The notes below the pieces were generated by a model that searched no databases, was not told the DNA's origin, and saw only the letters and a list, made by a program, of their open reading frames with translations. 64,000 bases of DNA from positions 21,548 to 85,547 of the forward strand of contig NZ_JMLC01000006.1 in the NCBI RefSeq assembly GCF_000686605.1, written 5' to 3'. Below, piece by piece: positions 53,361 to 63,679 of this stretch. Position numbers and translations under genes: made by a program. This stretch comes from Streptococcus sobrinus DSM 20742 = ATCC 33478. GTDB lineage: Bacteria > Bacillota > Bacilli > Lactobacillales > Streptococcaceae. Numbering within the stretch: position 1 is the stretch's first letter; the number at the start of each line of letters is the position of its first letter.

Positions 53361-53503
53361 TTGGTGCTCAGTTATGATGGTTAGAAAAAAGCCCTAGCCT
53401 CTTACCCCGATTAGACAAAAAATACCTAAAACATCGTAAAATGTCTTGCGAAAGCTTAAGTCTAGTATTATAATGAATCATCATTATTTTTAGGAGTTTA
53501 ATA

Positions 53504-55351
53504 ATGCTTAAACGATTGAAAGCTCTCTTTATCGGAGATCCTCTGATTTCTACCAATGAGGGAGATGATACTCATCTCCTGTCTAAAAAACAGGCTCTAG
53601 CAATGCTCTCTAGCGATGCTCTATCTTCAATTGCTTACGGGCCAGAGCAGATTATCCTAATTTTGGTTGCGGTTTCCCCCTTAGCTATTTGGTGGTCTCT
53701 GCCAATCGGACTGATGGTTTTAGTGCTTTTAGCCAGTTTAACCATTTCCTACCAACAGGTTATTCATGCTTATCCCAAAGGAGGAGGAGCTTATGTGGTC
53801 TCTTCAGAAAATCTTTCCCCTAGTTGGGGCTTGATTGCCGGAGGAAGTCTGCTAGTGGACTACATGTTGACAGTAGCTGTTTCTGTCTCTTCTGGAGCAG
53901 ATGCAATCACTTCAGCTTTTCCTGTCATCAAGGAGCACAATTTGGGCATCTCGGTGGTTCTCGTTTTAGTTCTAATGGTGATGAACCTTCGTGGTCTAAG
54001 AGAGTCAGCTAGGTCCTTGATGATTCCCGTTTATCTCTTTATTGTCAGTATTCTTTTCTTATTACTTTATGGCTCCTATCAGATTATAGTTGGCCACCTT
54101 CCCTATATGGCGACTGCTCATATTGGCCAAAGTGTCTCAGGGGTAAGCATGATTCTCTTGCTTCGTGCCTTCACAAGTGGTTCGGCTTCTTTGACAGGTG
54201 TTGAGGCCATCTCTAATGCTGTCCCCTTCTTTAAAAAGCCCAAAGAGAAAAATGCTTCAGCAACCTTGGGCTTTATGGCCCTGATTTTGGGGCTAATGTT
54301 TGCTGGGATTACCTTTTTAAACTTTTGGTTGGGAATTTTACCATCACAGCATGTTACGGTACTAGCTCAAATTGCTAAGACAGTTTATGGAAATTCAGTT
54401 CTAGGAAATGTTTTCTTCTATATTTTCCAATTAGCAACGGCCTTTATTTTAGCAGTCGCTGCTAATACTGGTTTTTCGGCCTTCCCTATGCTATCTTTTA
54501 ATATGGCAAAAAATAAATATATGCCCCATCTGTTTATGGAAAAAGGAGCCCGTCTGGGCTATTCTAATGGTATTATTACCTTAGCATTGGGAGCTATTGC
54601 TTTATTGTTCATCTTTAATGGCTCTACCGAGCGATTGATTCCTCTCTATACTATTGGTGTATTTATTCCCTTCGCCTTATCACAAACAGGGATGGTCATT
54701 CACTGGCGGCGGACCTTAAAACATGGCTACCTAGGTCGCTCTCTAGCAAACATTTTAGGGGCTCTGATTTGTTATGGCATCATCCTGATTTTATTGGTCT
54801 TTCGACTGGGGGATATCTGGCCTTTCTTTCCAATCATCATTGCTCTTTTAGGCCTCTTTAATGCTATCAAACGTCACTACAGCAATGTTGCCATGCAGTT
54901 GCGAATAACGGAAGGTGCTAAAGCTATTCCTTACCAAGGCAACACTGTTTTGGTATTAGTCGGTAATATGACTAAAGCCAGTATACCAGCCATCAATTAT
55001 GCTCGCAGTATCGGACAAAGAGTCTTGGCCATGCACGTAGCTACCTTGGAAACAAAGGAAAAAGATAAGGAATTGGAGGAGGAATTTAAGGATTACTTCC
55101 CAGAAATTCCTTTGGTGATGGTAGAATCTAATTATCGCGATATTGTAAAACCAACAATGATGTTTGTTCAAGAAATATTAGAAGAATCCAAAAAGAATGG
55201 TCATACCCTGACGGTTGTTATTCCTAAGTTTATTCCTAAACATGGCTGGCAGAATGTTTTACACAATCAGATGAGTCTACGCTTGCGTGCTAGCTTACGC
55301 TGGCATGAGGACATTGTTATTGCAACCTATTCTTATCACCTAAAGAAATAA
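53504..55351 (+). CDS. kimA: KimA-type potassium importer (APC superfamily)
   Basis: A 615-residue permease. The N-terminal half has about 12 membrane segments and closely recalls Bacillus subtilis KimA: LSKKQALAMLSSDALSSIAY with the following GPEQI, HAYPKGGGAYVVSSENL, AGGSLLVDYMLTVAVSVSSG. The C-terminal cytosolic part (about residues 460-615) has the USP-like fold that binds c-di-AMP in KimA (GNTVLVLVGNMTKASIPAIN; TLTVVIPKFIPKHGW). It would be a high-affinity K+/H+ symporter shut by c-di-AMP. TATAAT lies at about 53470, TAGGAG precedes the ATG, and no ydaO riboswitch is visible in the 140-base upstream region. Some APC relatives carry amino acids, so the substrate is probable, not certain. 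Confidence 0.8.
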   Translation: MLKRLKALFIGDPLISTNEGDDTHLLSKKQALAMLSSDALSSIAYGPEQIILILVAVSPLAIWWSLPIGLMVLVLLASLTISYQQVIHAYPKGGGAYVVSSENLSPSWGLIAGGSLLVDYMLTVAVSVSSGADAITSAFPVIKEHNLGISVVLVLVLMVMNLRGLRESARSLMIPVYLFIVSILFLLLYGSYQIIVGHLPYMATAHIGQSVSGVSMILLLRAFTSGSASLTGVEAISNAVPFFKKPKEKNASATLGFMALILGLMFAGITFLNFWLGILPSQHVTVLAQIAKTVYGNSVLGNVFFYIFQLATAFILAVAANTGFSAFPMLSFNMAKNKYMPHLFMEKGARLGYSNGIITLALGAIALLFIFNGSTERLIPLYTIGVFIPFALSQTGMVIHWRRTLKHGYLGRSLANILGALICYGIILILLVFRLGDIWPFFPIIIALLGLFNAIKRHYSNVAMQLRITEGAKAIPYQGNTVLVLVGNMTKASIPAINYARSIGQRVLAMHVATLETKEKDKELEEEFKDYFPEIPLVMVESNYRDIVKPTMMFVQEILEESKKNGHTLTVVIPKFIPKHGWQNVLHNQMSLRLRASLRWHEDIVIATYSYHLKK

Positions 55352-55396
55352 GTACTGAGCCGGCTTCTCGAAAAATCATCTGACCATGGCAGACAC

Positions 55397-55425
55397 TTGC
55401 AAAATTTAGGGATTTCTGCTATCAT
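55397..55425 (+). promoter_or_regulatory. rpsB-tsf promoter
   Basis: TTGCAA (55397-55402), 17-base spacer, extended TGC and TATCAT (55420-55425). The expected start is near 55432. Confidence 0.7.
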
Positions 55426-55431
55426 AAAAAG

Positions 55432-55544
55432 GTCGCAGTCTGCGATAATACTCATCTTGGACGAATCGTGGGTCTGTTTCCCTCTGGGGTTGACCTGCGA
55501 GTTGAAATCCGAGAGAGGACAAAAAACAAAAGGAGAAACTACTC
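55432..55544 (+). ncRNA. Structured leader of rpsB
   Basis: About 113 untranslated bases. The 5' end carries TCGCAG-T-CTGCGA (55433-55445). Further on, CTCTGGGGTTGACC and GAAATCCGAGAGAG offer pairing partners before the AAAGGAG ribosome site. Autoregulation of rpsB by S2 through its leader is known in other bacteria; this leader is a candidate for the same. Confidence 0.4.
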
Positions 55545-56318
55545 ATGTCAGTAATTTCAATGAAACAATTGCTTGAGGCTGGTGTTCACTTCGGTCACCA
55601 AACTCGTCGCTGGAACCCTAAGATGGCTAAGTACATCTTCACCGAACGTAACGGTATCCACGTTATCGACTTGCAACAAACCGTTAAATTGGCAGACCAA
55701 GCTTACGAATTCGTTCGTGATGCTGCAGCTAACGATGCTGTTATCCTCTTTGTCGGTACTAAGAAACAAGCTGCTGAAGCTATCGCTGAAGAAGCTACTC
55801 GTGCTGGTCAATTCTACATCAACCACCGTTGGTTGGGTGGTACCCTTACTAACTGGGATACTATCCAAAAGCGTATCCGTCGTTTGAAAGAAATCAAACA
55901 AATGGAAGCTGACGGTACTTTCGAAGTCCTTCCTAAGAAGGAAGTTGCCCTGCTTAACAAGCAACGTGCTCGTCTTGAAAAATTCTTGGGCGGTATCGAA
56001 GATATGCCACGGATTCCAGACGTTATGTACGTTGTTGACCCACATAAGGAACAAATTGCTGTTAAGGAAGCTAAGAAACTTGGCATCCCAGTTGTGGCTA
56101 TGGTTGATACCAACACTGACCCAGATGATATTGATGTTATCATCCCAGCCAACGATGACGCTATCCGTGCCGTTAAGTTGATTACTTCTAAATTGGCTGA
56201 CGCTATCATCGAAGGTAAACAAGGGGAAGACAAGGCTGTCGAAGAAGAACTGGCAGAAGCTGCTTCAACGGAATCCCTTGAAGAATTGGTAGAAGTTGTC
56301 GAAGGCGACAATAAGTAA
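55545..56318 (+). CDS. rpsB: 30S ribosomal protein S2
   Basis: A 257-residue small-subunit protein that binds late during assembly near the 30S head-body junction and is needed for S1 docking. Marks: [20 protein letters not shown] at the start, [16 protein letters not shown] (about residues 67-82), [10 protein letters not shown] and the C-terminal [20 protein letters not shown]. The acidic C-terminal tail ([20 protein letters not shown]) is usual for streptococci. Strongly biased codons mark high expression. tsf follows after 131 bases. Confidence 0.97.
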   Translation: MSVISMKQLLEAGVHFGHQTRRWNPKMAKYIFTERNGIHVIDLQQTVKLADQAYEFVRDAAANDAVILFVGTKKQAAEAIAEEATRAGQFYINHRWLGGTLTNWDTIQKRIRRLKEIKQMEADGTFEVLPKKEVALLNKQRARLEKFLGGIEDMPRIPDVMYVVDPHKEQIAVKEAKKLGIPVVAMVDTNTDPDDIDVIIPANDDAIRAVKLITSKLADAIIEGKQGEDKAVEEELAEAASTESLEELVEVVEGDNK

Positions 56319-56384
56319 GTATTGAAAAGGTAGGGGCTTGGCTTTCTAAATGGCCCCCCACCTCGACTAATATTGTAAAACCAC

Positions 56385-56420
56385 GAAAGGGGCGGGGCCT
56401 AGCCCTCGTCCCTTTCTTTC
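56385..56420 (+). terminator. Attenuator-like hairpin between rpsB and tsf
   Basis: GAAAGGG-CG-GG pairs with CC-CG-CCCTTTC and is followed by TTTC, 30 bases before tsf. It may set the S2 to EF-Ts ratio. Confidence 0.55.
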
Positions 56421-56449
56421 ATCATATAAATTTTGGAGGAAGAAAACTC

Positions 56450-57490
56450 ATGGCAGAAATTACAGCTAAGCTGGTTAAAGAATTGCGTGAAAAATCAGGT
56501 GCAGGCGTTATGGACGCTAAAAAAGCCTTGGTTGAAACTGATGGTGACATGGACAAGGCCATCGAATTGCTTCGTGAAAAAGGTATGGCTAAGGCAGCTA
56601 AGAAGGCTGACCGTGTCGCTGCTGAAGGTTTGACTGGCGTTTATGTTGCTGGGAATGTGGCAGCCGTTGTTGAAGTCAATGCTGAAACAGACTTCGTTGC
56701 TAAGAACGCCCAATTCGTTGAATTGGTTAACGAAACAGCCAAAGTCATCGCTGAAAACAAGCCAGCTAACAATGAAGAAGCTCTTGCTCTAACCATGCCT
56801 ACAGGAGAAACTTTGGAAGCTGCTTATGTCAATGCGACAGCAACAATCGGCGAAAAGATTTCCTTCCGTCGTTTCCAAGTTTTGGAAAAAACAGACGCTC
56901 AACACTTCGGTGCTTACCAACACAACGGTGGCCGCATCGGTGTTATCGCTGTTGTTGAAGGTGGCGACGAAGCCTTGGCAAAACAAATCTCAATGCACAT
57001 CGCTGCAATGAGTCCAAAAGTTTTGTCTTACAAGGAATTGGACGAGCAATTCATCCATGACGAATTGGCTCAAATGAACCACAAGATTGAACAAGATAAC
57101 GAAAGCCGTGCTATGGTTAACAAACCAGCCCTGCCATTCTTGAAGTATGGATCTAAGGGCCAACTGACTGACGAAGTTTTGGCACAAGCTGAAGAAGACA
57201 TCAAGGCTGAACTCAAGGCTGAAGGCAAACCAGAAAAAATCTGGGACAAGATCATCCCAGGTAAGATGGACCGCTTCAAATTGGACAACACCAAGGTTGA
57301 CCAAGAATACACCCTCCTTGCTCAAGTCTACATCATGGACGACAGCAAGACTGTTGAAGCTTACCTTGAATCCGTAAATGCTAAGGTTGTTGACTTTGTC
57401 CGCTTTGAAGTTGGCCAAGGAATCGAAAAAGCCTCAAATGACTTTGAAAACGAAGTAGCCGCAACCATGGCCGCAGCCTTGAATAAGTAA
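56450..57490 (+). CDS. tsf: Elongation factor Ts
   Basis: A 346-residue guanine-nucleotide exchange factor for EF-Tu. The N-terminal UBA-like domain ([20 protein letters not shown] then [13 protein letters not shown]) is followed by the TDFVAKN motif (about residues 80-86) that touches EF-Tu, and two core subdomains. ATG is preceded by TTGGAGG. Codon usage is highly biased as in rpsB. A terminator follows at 57544-57572. Length is that of the streptococcal form. Confidence 0.97.
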   Translation: MAEITAKLVKELREKSGAGVMDAKKALVETDGDMDKAIELLREKGMAKAAKKADRVAAEGLTGVYVAGNVAAVVEVNAETDFVAKNAQFVELVNETAKVIAENKPANNEEALALTMPTGETLEAAYVNATATIGEKISFRRFQVLEKTDAQHFGAYQHNGGRIGVIAVVEGGDEALAKQISMHIAAMSPKVLSYKELDEQFIHDELAQMNHKIEQDNESRAMVNKPALPFLKYGSKGQLTDEVLAQAEEDIKAELKAEGKPEKIWDKIIPGKMDRFKLDNTKVDQEYTLLAQVYIMDDSKTVEAYLESVNAKVVDFVRFEVGQGIEKASNDFENEVAATMAAALNK

Positions 57491-57799
57491 GATACAGAGC
57501 CGTTAAGCACTTCGAAGGTCTTAGGAATTCTGACGAAGGCGACAAGACTAGGTTTTAAGCCTGGTCTTTTTTGTTGTGCTCCTAGGGACTTAGTCTATGC
57601 TTGCGTACACACTACTTACTCAAATAGTCCACTGAACTATTTAGGGTCTGAGCCTAGAAACTTAGAAGTGAAGAAATATCAAAAATCAGATTTTGAAGTT
57701 TGAGGAGTATTTATCCCAATGTCAGCCGTGTTTTCTTCCTTTGCATCCAACCTGCTTCAATGGCTAAAGCTTTCAAAATTTTTTCTTTTAAGGTATAAT
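57491..57799 (+). terminator. Spacer tsf-ctsR with terminator at 57544-57572
   Basis: AAGACTAGG (57544-57552) pairs with CCTGGTCTT (57560-57568) and is followed by T-run. The start of the spacer (GAGCCGTTAAGCACTTCGAAG) resembles the left end of the element at 7368. No gene is seen. Confidence 0.7.
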
Positions 57800-57816
57800 A
57801 GTCAAAGTTAGTCAAA
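57794..57816 (+). promoter_or_regulatory. CtsR operator at the ctsR-clpC promoter
   Basis: AGTCAAAGTTAGTCAAA (57800-57816) fits the CtsR direct-repeat consensus GGTCAAANANRGTCAAA with small changes. It directly follows the -10 TATAAT (57794-57799), so bound CtsR would block its own transcription. Confidence 0.85.
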
Positions 57817-57834
57817 GATAAGGAAGGGTAGTCT

Positions 57835-58302
57835 ATGCCTGTAAAAAATACTTCGGATAATATCGAAGAATATATCAAAAATATTTTGGCCCAGTCGGGC
57901 ATTGTCGAGCTCAAGCGCTCCCATCTGGCGGACTCATTTGATGTGGTTCCCAGCCAGATTAACTATGTCATCAAGACTCGTTTTACCGAAAGCCGAGGTT
58001 ATGTGGTGGAAAGTAAGCGAGGGGGCGGTGGCTATATTCGGATAGCCAAGTTTGCCTTTTCTGACAAGCACCACCTGCTCAATGCCCTAGCCAATTCCGT
58101 TGGTGAAGCCATCAGCAGTCAGGTTTTTGATGATTTGATTCAACAGCTCTATGATCAAGACATTATCAGTGAGCGGGAGGGCAATATCATCCTCGCCTCA
58201 TCTTCCGATGAAGTTCTGGGAGAGGATGCCCCTCAGATTCGTGCCCGCATGCTGAAAAAAATTATTCAACGACTCGATAGAAAAGGAAATCCAGATGACT
58301 GA
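57835..58302 (+). CDS. ctsR: Heat-shock repressor CtsR
   Basis: A 155-residue winged-helix repressor of class III heat-shock genes (clp genes). The DNA-binding region (about residues 5-70) shows NTSDNIEEYIKNILAQSGIV, HLADSFDVVPSQINYVIKTR and the wing ESKRGGGGYIRI, whose glycines sense heat. The C-terminal helical dimer domain includes ARMLKKIIQRLDR. A CtsR box lies 19 bases upstream, so it autoregulates. It overlaps clpC by 8 bases. McsA and McsB are absent, as usual in streptococci. Confidence 0.95.
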   Translation: MPVKNTSDNIEEYIKNILAQSGIVELKRSHLADSFDVVPSQINYVIKTRFTESRGYVVESKRGGGGYIRIAKFAFSDKHHLLNALANSVGEAISSQVFDDLIQQLYDQDIISEREGNIILASSSDEVLGEDAPQIRARMLKKIIQRLDRKGNPDD

Positions 58303-60745
58303 TTATTCCCTGAAAATGCAAGAAATATTTAGCCGGGCCCAGTACCAGGCTGCCCGTTACCAAAGTCAATTTTTGGAGACCTGGCATCTTCTTCTAGCCA
58401 TGGTGGATACCGATGAGACGGTAGCTCATTTGGCTCTGCTGGATTTTGCGGATCAAATTGATTTGGATGAATACGAGGATGCAACCATGCTGGTCATCCG
58501 TCGTAAGCCAATCAAGGTTGCTCAGCTTAATCAAGTTTTACCGACATCAAGAGCCTTGGAGCGTATTCTGGCCTATGCCACTCGCATCGCTGGAGCTGTA
58601 AAAGCACCTCAAGTTGGTAGTGAGCACGTTCTTTTGTCCATGATGTTTGGGCGTGACAATCTAGCCGCTAGGATTTTGGAGCAGGTCGGTTTTCATTTTC
58701 AAGATGAGGGCAAGGATAATCTTCGATTGATTGACCTGCGCAAAGTTATTGAGCGCTACGCAGGCTTTTCTAAGGAAGATGTCAAGGCTATTTTTGACTT
58801 GGCCAAGCCCAAGAAATCTGGCAATAACAACTTTAGCAATATGATGGGCGGACCTCAGCCAACAACGGGTGATTTAGCCGATTTCACCCGTGATTTGACA
58901 GCTCTAGCTGCTCAAGGTCAGCTGGAAAAGGTTGTCAGCCGTGATGAGGAAATCATGCGGATGTTGCAAATTCTCAGCCGTAAGACCAAGAATAATCCTG
59001 TCTTGGTCGGTGATGCCGGTGTCGGAAAGACAGCCCTAGCTTACGGTCTGGCCCAGAGAATTGTCGAGGGAGAGGTCCCATATGAATTAGCCGACTTCCG
59101 AGTTTTGGAATTGGACATGATGTCAGTTGTGGCTGGTACCCGCTTTCGAGGTGACTTTGAAGAGCGCATGAATCAGATTATTGCGGATATTGAGGCCGAT
59201 GGTCATATCATCCTCTTTGTTGATGAGGTTCACACTATTATGGGCTCTGGTAGCGGTATTGATAGCACCCTAGATGCTGCTAATATTCTTAAGCCGGCTC
59301 TTTCTAGAGGAACCCTCCACATGATTGGGGCAACGACCCAAGAAGAGTATTCTAAGCATATTGAAAAGGATGCCGCTCTATCTCGTCGCTTTGCTAGGGT
59401 TTTGATTGAAGAGCCAACGGTTGATGAGGCCTATCAGATTCTATTAGGATTGAGGGGTAGCTATGAAAGTTACCATAATGTTACCATCTCTGACCAGGCT
59501 GTCTTAACGGCTGTCAAATCGGCCCATCGCTATTTGACCAGCAAGAACCTGCCCGATTCAGCTATTGATCTGCTGGATGAAGCCAGTGCTATGGTACAAA
59601 ATACGGTGAAACGTTCCTTGCCGACCTTTCTCAGTTCGGCTGACCAAGCCCTCCTCTCTGGAAATCTGGAAGCCGTCGCTGGCCTCCTTAAGACGGAAGA
59701 AGATAAGCAGAAGATTCACAAGCCTGTCGCCGTCAGGGAAGAGGACATCCTGCGGACCCTCAGCAAACTCTCAGGTATTCCGCTTGAGAAGATGACCCAG
59801 GCTGATAATCAGCGTTACCTCAATTTGGAAAAGGAACTCCACAAGCGGGTTATCGGTCAAGAGGATGCTGTCTCAGCTGTTTCCAGAGCCATTCGCCGTA
59901 ACCAGTCGGGTATCCGGACCGGCAAGCGGCCAATCGGTTCCTTCATGTTCCTAGGGCCAACTGGGGTTGGTAAAACCGAGTTGGCCAAGGCCCTAGCTGA
60001 GCTCCTCTTTGATGATGAGTCAGCTCTGATTCGCTTTGATATGTCCGAGTACATGGAAAAATTTGCTGCCAGCCGGCTCAACGGAGCTCCTCCAGGCTAT
60101 GTTGGTTACGAAGAAGGAGGCGAATTGACCGAGAAGGTGCGCCAGAAGCCTTATTCTGTCCTCCTTTTTGATGAGGTGGAAAAGGCCCACCCTGACATCT
60201 TCAATGTCCTCCTCCAGGTGCTGGATGATGGGGTATTGACCGACAGTCGTGGGCGCAAAGTTGATTTCTCTAATACCATCATTATCATGACCAGCAATTT
60301 GGGGGCGACGGCTCTTCGAGATGATAAAACCGTTGGCTTTGGTGCCAAGGGCATCAGGCAGGATTACCAAGCTATGCAAGGACGAATTATGGAAGAACTC
60401 AGAAAAGCCTACCGGCCTGAATTCATCAATCGGATTGATGAGAAGATTGTCTTCCACAGTTTAACACCAGACCACATGCGTCAAGTTGTTAAGTTGATGC
60501 TGAAACCACTGGCAGCTACCCTGACTGAGAAGCAAATCGACCTTAAAGTTCAGCCAGCTGCTCTCAAACTCTTGGCTGAGCATGGTTATGATCCAGAAAT
60601 GGGAGCTCGGCCTTTACGCCGAACCATTCAAACTGAAGTTGAAGACAGATTGTCCGAATTGCTCCTGTCAGGCCAATTAAAGGCCGATTCCAAACTAAAA
60701 ATTGGCAGCCACAAGGGCAGTCTGAAATTTACCATTGATGACTAG
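58295..60745 (+). CDS. clpC: Clp protease ATP-binding subunit ClpC
   Basis: An 816-residue Hsp100 AAA+ unfoldase that feeds ClpP and acts with the adaptor MecA. Order: Clp N-domain (about residues 1-145), first ATPase with Walker [10 protein letters not shown] (about 239-247), middle/UVR-type region (about 430-480), second ATPase with GPTGVGKTE (about 549-557), and the D2-small domain ([18 protein letters not shown]). Its start overlaps ctsR. Expression is controlled by CtsR. The intergenic repeat copy C follows the stop directly. Confidence 0.95.
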   Translation: MTDYSLKMQEIFSRAQYQAARYQSQFLETWHLLLAMVDTDETVAHLALLDFADQIDLDEYEDATMLVIRRKPIKVAQLNQVLPTSRALERILAYATRIAGAVKAPQVGSEHVLLSMMFGRDNLAARILEQVGFHFQDEGKDNLRLIDLRKVIERYAGFSKEDVKAIFDLAKPKKSGNNNFSNMMGGPQPTTGDLADFTRDLTALAAQGQLEKVVSRDEEIMRMLQILSRKTKNNPVLVGDAGVGKTALAYGLAQRIVEGEVPYELADFRVLELDMMSVVAGTRFRGDFEERMNQIIADIEADGHIILFVDEVHTIMGSGSGIDSTLDAANILKPALSRGTLHMIGATTQEEYSKHIEKDAALSRRFARVLIEEPTVDEAYQILLGLRGSYESYHNVTISDQAVLTAVKSAHRYLTSKNLPDSAIDLLDEASAMVQNTVKRSLPTFLSSADQALLSGNLEAVAGLLKTEEDKQKIHKPVAVREEDILRTLSKLSGIPLEKMTQADNQRYLNLEKELHKRVIGQEDAVSAVSRAIRRNQSGIRTGKRPIGSFMFLGPTGVGKTELAKALAELLFDDESALIRFDMSEYMEKFAASRLNGAPPGYVGYEEGGELTEKVRQKPYSVLLFDEVEKAHPDIFNVLLQVLDDGVLTDSRGRKVDFSNTIIIMTSNLGATALRDDKTVGFGAKGIRQDYQAMQGRIMEELRKAYRPEFINRIDEKIVFHSLTPDHMRQVVKLMLKPLAATLTEKQIDLKVQPAALKLLAEHGYDPEMGARPLRRTIQTEVEDRLSELLLSGQLKADSKLKIGSHKGSLKFTIDD

Positions 60746-60750
60746 AAAAA

Positions 60751-61132
60751 ATGGGAGTGGGACTCAATCATGATTTCGGAGAAATCAATTTCCCCTTGCT
60801 CTCTAGTTTTAAGGCTTCAAGAGAGTTGATACAGTAGTCGCTATTTTGCGAACTACTGTCCCCTCCTTACTAAGTTCCCCATTCAAACTCGACAAGAGTT
60901 TGAATGGGACCTGTCGTAGGCTGTCTAGTCCACTGGACTAGACACTCCCGCCTCCGCACAGTTGACTTGGACCTATCCCTTGCCAAGCAAGGGATAAGGA
61001 TATTACCGCCGTTTCACTGGCATGTGAGTGACCAAACACTAAAGTGTCAAGTCGCTCATCACAAATCAACTACGGGGTCAAACTATTTGATGTTGAAAAA
61101 GTAAGGAGGTTAGGACCTTTTGTCCCAGCCTC
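60751..61132 (+). repeat. Modular streptococcal intergenic repeat, copy C
   Basis: The longest copy. It has GGGAGTGGGAC with a GATTTCGGAGAAATC core, inserted hairpins (ATTCAAACTC/GAGTTTGAAT at 60882-60904; GTCTAGTCC/GGACTAGAC at 60922-60943), the signature GCACAGTTGACTTGG (60956-60970), a GGGATAAGGATA module, AAATCAACTACGGGGTCAAA, GATGTTGAAAAAGTAAGGAGG and GTTAGGACCTTTTGTCCCAG. It shares its order with copies A and B, and differs in the inserted hairpins. Confidence 0.75.
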
Positions 61133-61142
61133 ATGATGAAAT

Positions 61143-61197
61143 AAGCGAACACTGGAGAATTCTGCAGGACAGAAAAGACTCTAGTATTCGCTTTTTG
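61143..61197 (+). terminator. Strong hairpin with T-run after the repeat
   Basis: AAGCGAACACTGGAG pairs with CTCTAGTATTCGCTT with small bulges and is followed by TTTTTG. It probably ends ctsR-clpC transcription. Confidence 0.7.
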
Positions 61198-61628
61198 TTT
61201 TATCTTTTCGTTGAGCTTATACTCAATAAATTTCAAAAGTTATATTTTGATGTTTCCTTAGGTAGTACGGACGGAAGTAAACTCCTTATAAAGATACAAA
61301 GCCGTCACCCCCAAAAAGGAAAATAGAAAATCGGGTGATAGAGCATTGAGGCCCTATCGCCCGATTCTCTATTTCAACAGTAGTGTAGGGGAGTTTCATT
61401 CCTAAGATTGAGCCCAAGTCTCAAAAATCCCGTTATAAGTAACGTCAAAGCTACCACTTATAATACCACTACGGCGAAAGTATCAGGATAAGCTCGTTTC
61501 TTTTACGTAATATTACGAAAAAGTTATGTATTTGATTATATTGCTAGGTTTGATTTTACTTAGTATTAATAGCAAGGCAGTACTTATTAGCTCGTCTAAA
61601 ATAACAATTAGAAAGTAAGGAAGCCTGA
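61198..61628. other. Spacer with a second long hairpin, no gene
   Basis: AAATAGAAAATCGGGTGATAG pairs with the matching CTATCGCCCGATT-CTATTT arm at 61323-61376. No promoter or coding frame is convincing in the rest. The DNA becomes AT-rich toward the regulator pseudogene. Confidence 0.45.
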
Positions 61629-63541
61629 TTATGAATTAAAAATTCTATTCAGGGACTCCAAATTACGATTTTTTAATAAATCCTCCTGAAGAGCCTTTGA
61701 GGTTGTGAAATCTAAAAGTTTTTCGTAAATGTATTCTAGAGACTTAATATCCTCTGGTCGGATTGCTAATAAAAAAACAAATTTTATTGGGGTCTGATTC
61801 CAATTGATTCCTTTTGGAATAATTGCCACAGAGATTATGCTTTTTTTTTACGCTGTGATTTATAGGATGGGAGATAGCCACAATATTATCCAAAATAGTA
61901 TTTGAGATTAGCTCTCTATTTAAAACATCTTGTGAAAACGTCTCTGTAACATAGCCTTTTTGAAGTAGCTCATCGGACAAATCTTCTATCAATTGATTTT
62001 TTGTGAGTTTACTAGGAAATGTTTTAATGGAGAATAAATTAAATAACTGCAATTTTTGTTGTTTTGAACTAATCGTTTTTTTCAAATCCTTAAAGTTCTG
62101 TTCAAAATTACTGATATCAAAATAGAAAATTTTATCACTTATCTGCGTTGGAATAGTTGTGACAAATAGGTCGTAGTCATTCGTATCTGTCACTTCAAAC
62201 TCCTTCAATGATAAATTATCTACACTTTCAATTGCCCCGGAGAAATAACGTCTTAGTCTAGATTCAATAATAGAACTTAAAATCTTTCCAGTTCCACAGA
62301 TAATAGCAATTTTAAGTTTGGCGTTGGAAGAATTTTTATACTTTTCTATAGCATTAGCTAGATATAAGGCAATATAAGCAATCTCATCTTCGGAAAATGT
62401 TAAATGGAAAATGCTTTCAATTCTTGACATCTCGTTTGCAGCTAAATCAAAGGCATAGGGGAAATTATTTTTTATATGCTGGCAGATTGGATTTGTTTGA
62501 CTGCCCTTAATAACAAGGACATTTAAAGCACGAATAATGTGATTGGTGAGATTGTTTTCAAGTTTTTTGTCGTAAATCCAGTCATCTGAAATTTTCTGAC
62601 TTAGGTGGTTGAGTAATGATTGAACGATATCCTAGGCTAACTTTATATTATTATCACTTATATCAAGTTGTTCAATGATATTTGGGTGGTTCTCGGAAAG
62701 AATGAAAAGTATATAAGCTTGTTCACTCTTTGATAACTTGATCTGAAAAGCCTTGTTTAATTCTTCAATAAATTTATTAAATGCCTTTTGGTAAGTCTCC
62801 GATAAACTTAGAGTTGGTTTAAAAGTTCTATCAATTTGATGACCATATTTAAAACGGCTAAGAGCTAGTAATATAGCTGAGAAACTATTTCGTTCAAAAT
62901 AATCGGTATTATTTAATTCAATACTATCTATAAAATTATAGAAGATCACAGAAAACCCCTCGTAGTTGATATTATTACAGATATCTTTGACGGATTCGTC
63001 GTTGTCCAAAATAAAATCATCTAGATTATCTTGAAAAATCAAACTTAGTATGGCAGAGCGAATGTTAACCTCTGTAGCTAAAATAGCCTAAGTTGCTTTT
63101 GTTAGATTTCTGAATTTGGTAAGGTTCTAAGAGCTTTTTAAGAGCTCTAAAGTCGCTATATAAGGTATTTTGACTAATGAAAAATGTATTTAAAAGATAC
63201 TCCTGAGTCACATAATTATCAGTAGTTAGAAAAATTCTCAGTAAAAAATCAATTCTATTTTTGGCAGAAGTGAATAAGAATGTTCCTTTATCGTCATGAT
63301 GCCAAAATAGTTCAAATTCTTCTTTATCAGTATAGATTAATTTGTAACCTTTTTTTCTAACTAATTCAATCTCAGCACCGTGATTGTTGATGTAATCATT
63401 GATAGTCTTTATATCATTTCGCAAGGTTCTACTAGAAATGTTCAGTTCTTTACAGAGGATATCAGGTGGGATTGGAAGATTTCTCCTTATAAGATAGTTT
63501 AAAATATTATCTAATCGTGAATAATCTAATTTTGACATCAC
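61629..63541 (-). pseudogene. Broken BglG/MtlR-type PTS-regulated transcription regulator
   Basis: Read on the minus strand, the pieces form one MtlR/LicR-like protein of about 635 residues: HTH domains (63541-63070; IPPDILCKELNISSRTLRND), two PRD modules (about 63050-62350), an EIIB-like domain (about 62330-62140; KIAIICGTGKILSSI) and an EIIA-like domain (about 62000-61629). Three lesions break it: a frameshift near 63070-63080 (after GYFSYRG the sequence resumes as EVNIRSAILSLIF in the next frame), a TAG at 62632-62634, and a frameshift at an A9 tract (T9 on plus, 61841-61849). It is AT-rich compared with the window and no PTS genes lie next to it. Sugar unknown. It is probably inactive. 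Confidence 0.8.
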
Positions 63542-63679
63542 TTGTTCCTCCCATCTAACCCTTATTTCTAATATAAATATAACACAAAAGGAGTTTGTAA
63601 CATTTTACATAATTTCCTTTAAAAATGGTAATGAACATTAAAATATTTTACTTTTAAAATATTTTTTAATGGAAGATAA

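Noticed and set aside
61120..61326. 68-codon open frame after clpC
   Set aside because: Begins inside the intergenic repeat, crosses a terminator hairpin and has no ribosome site.
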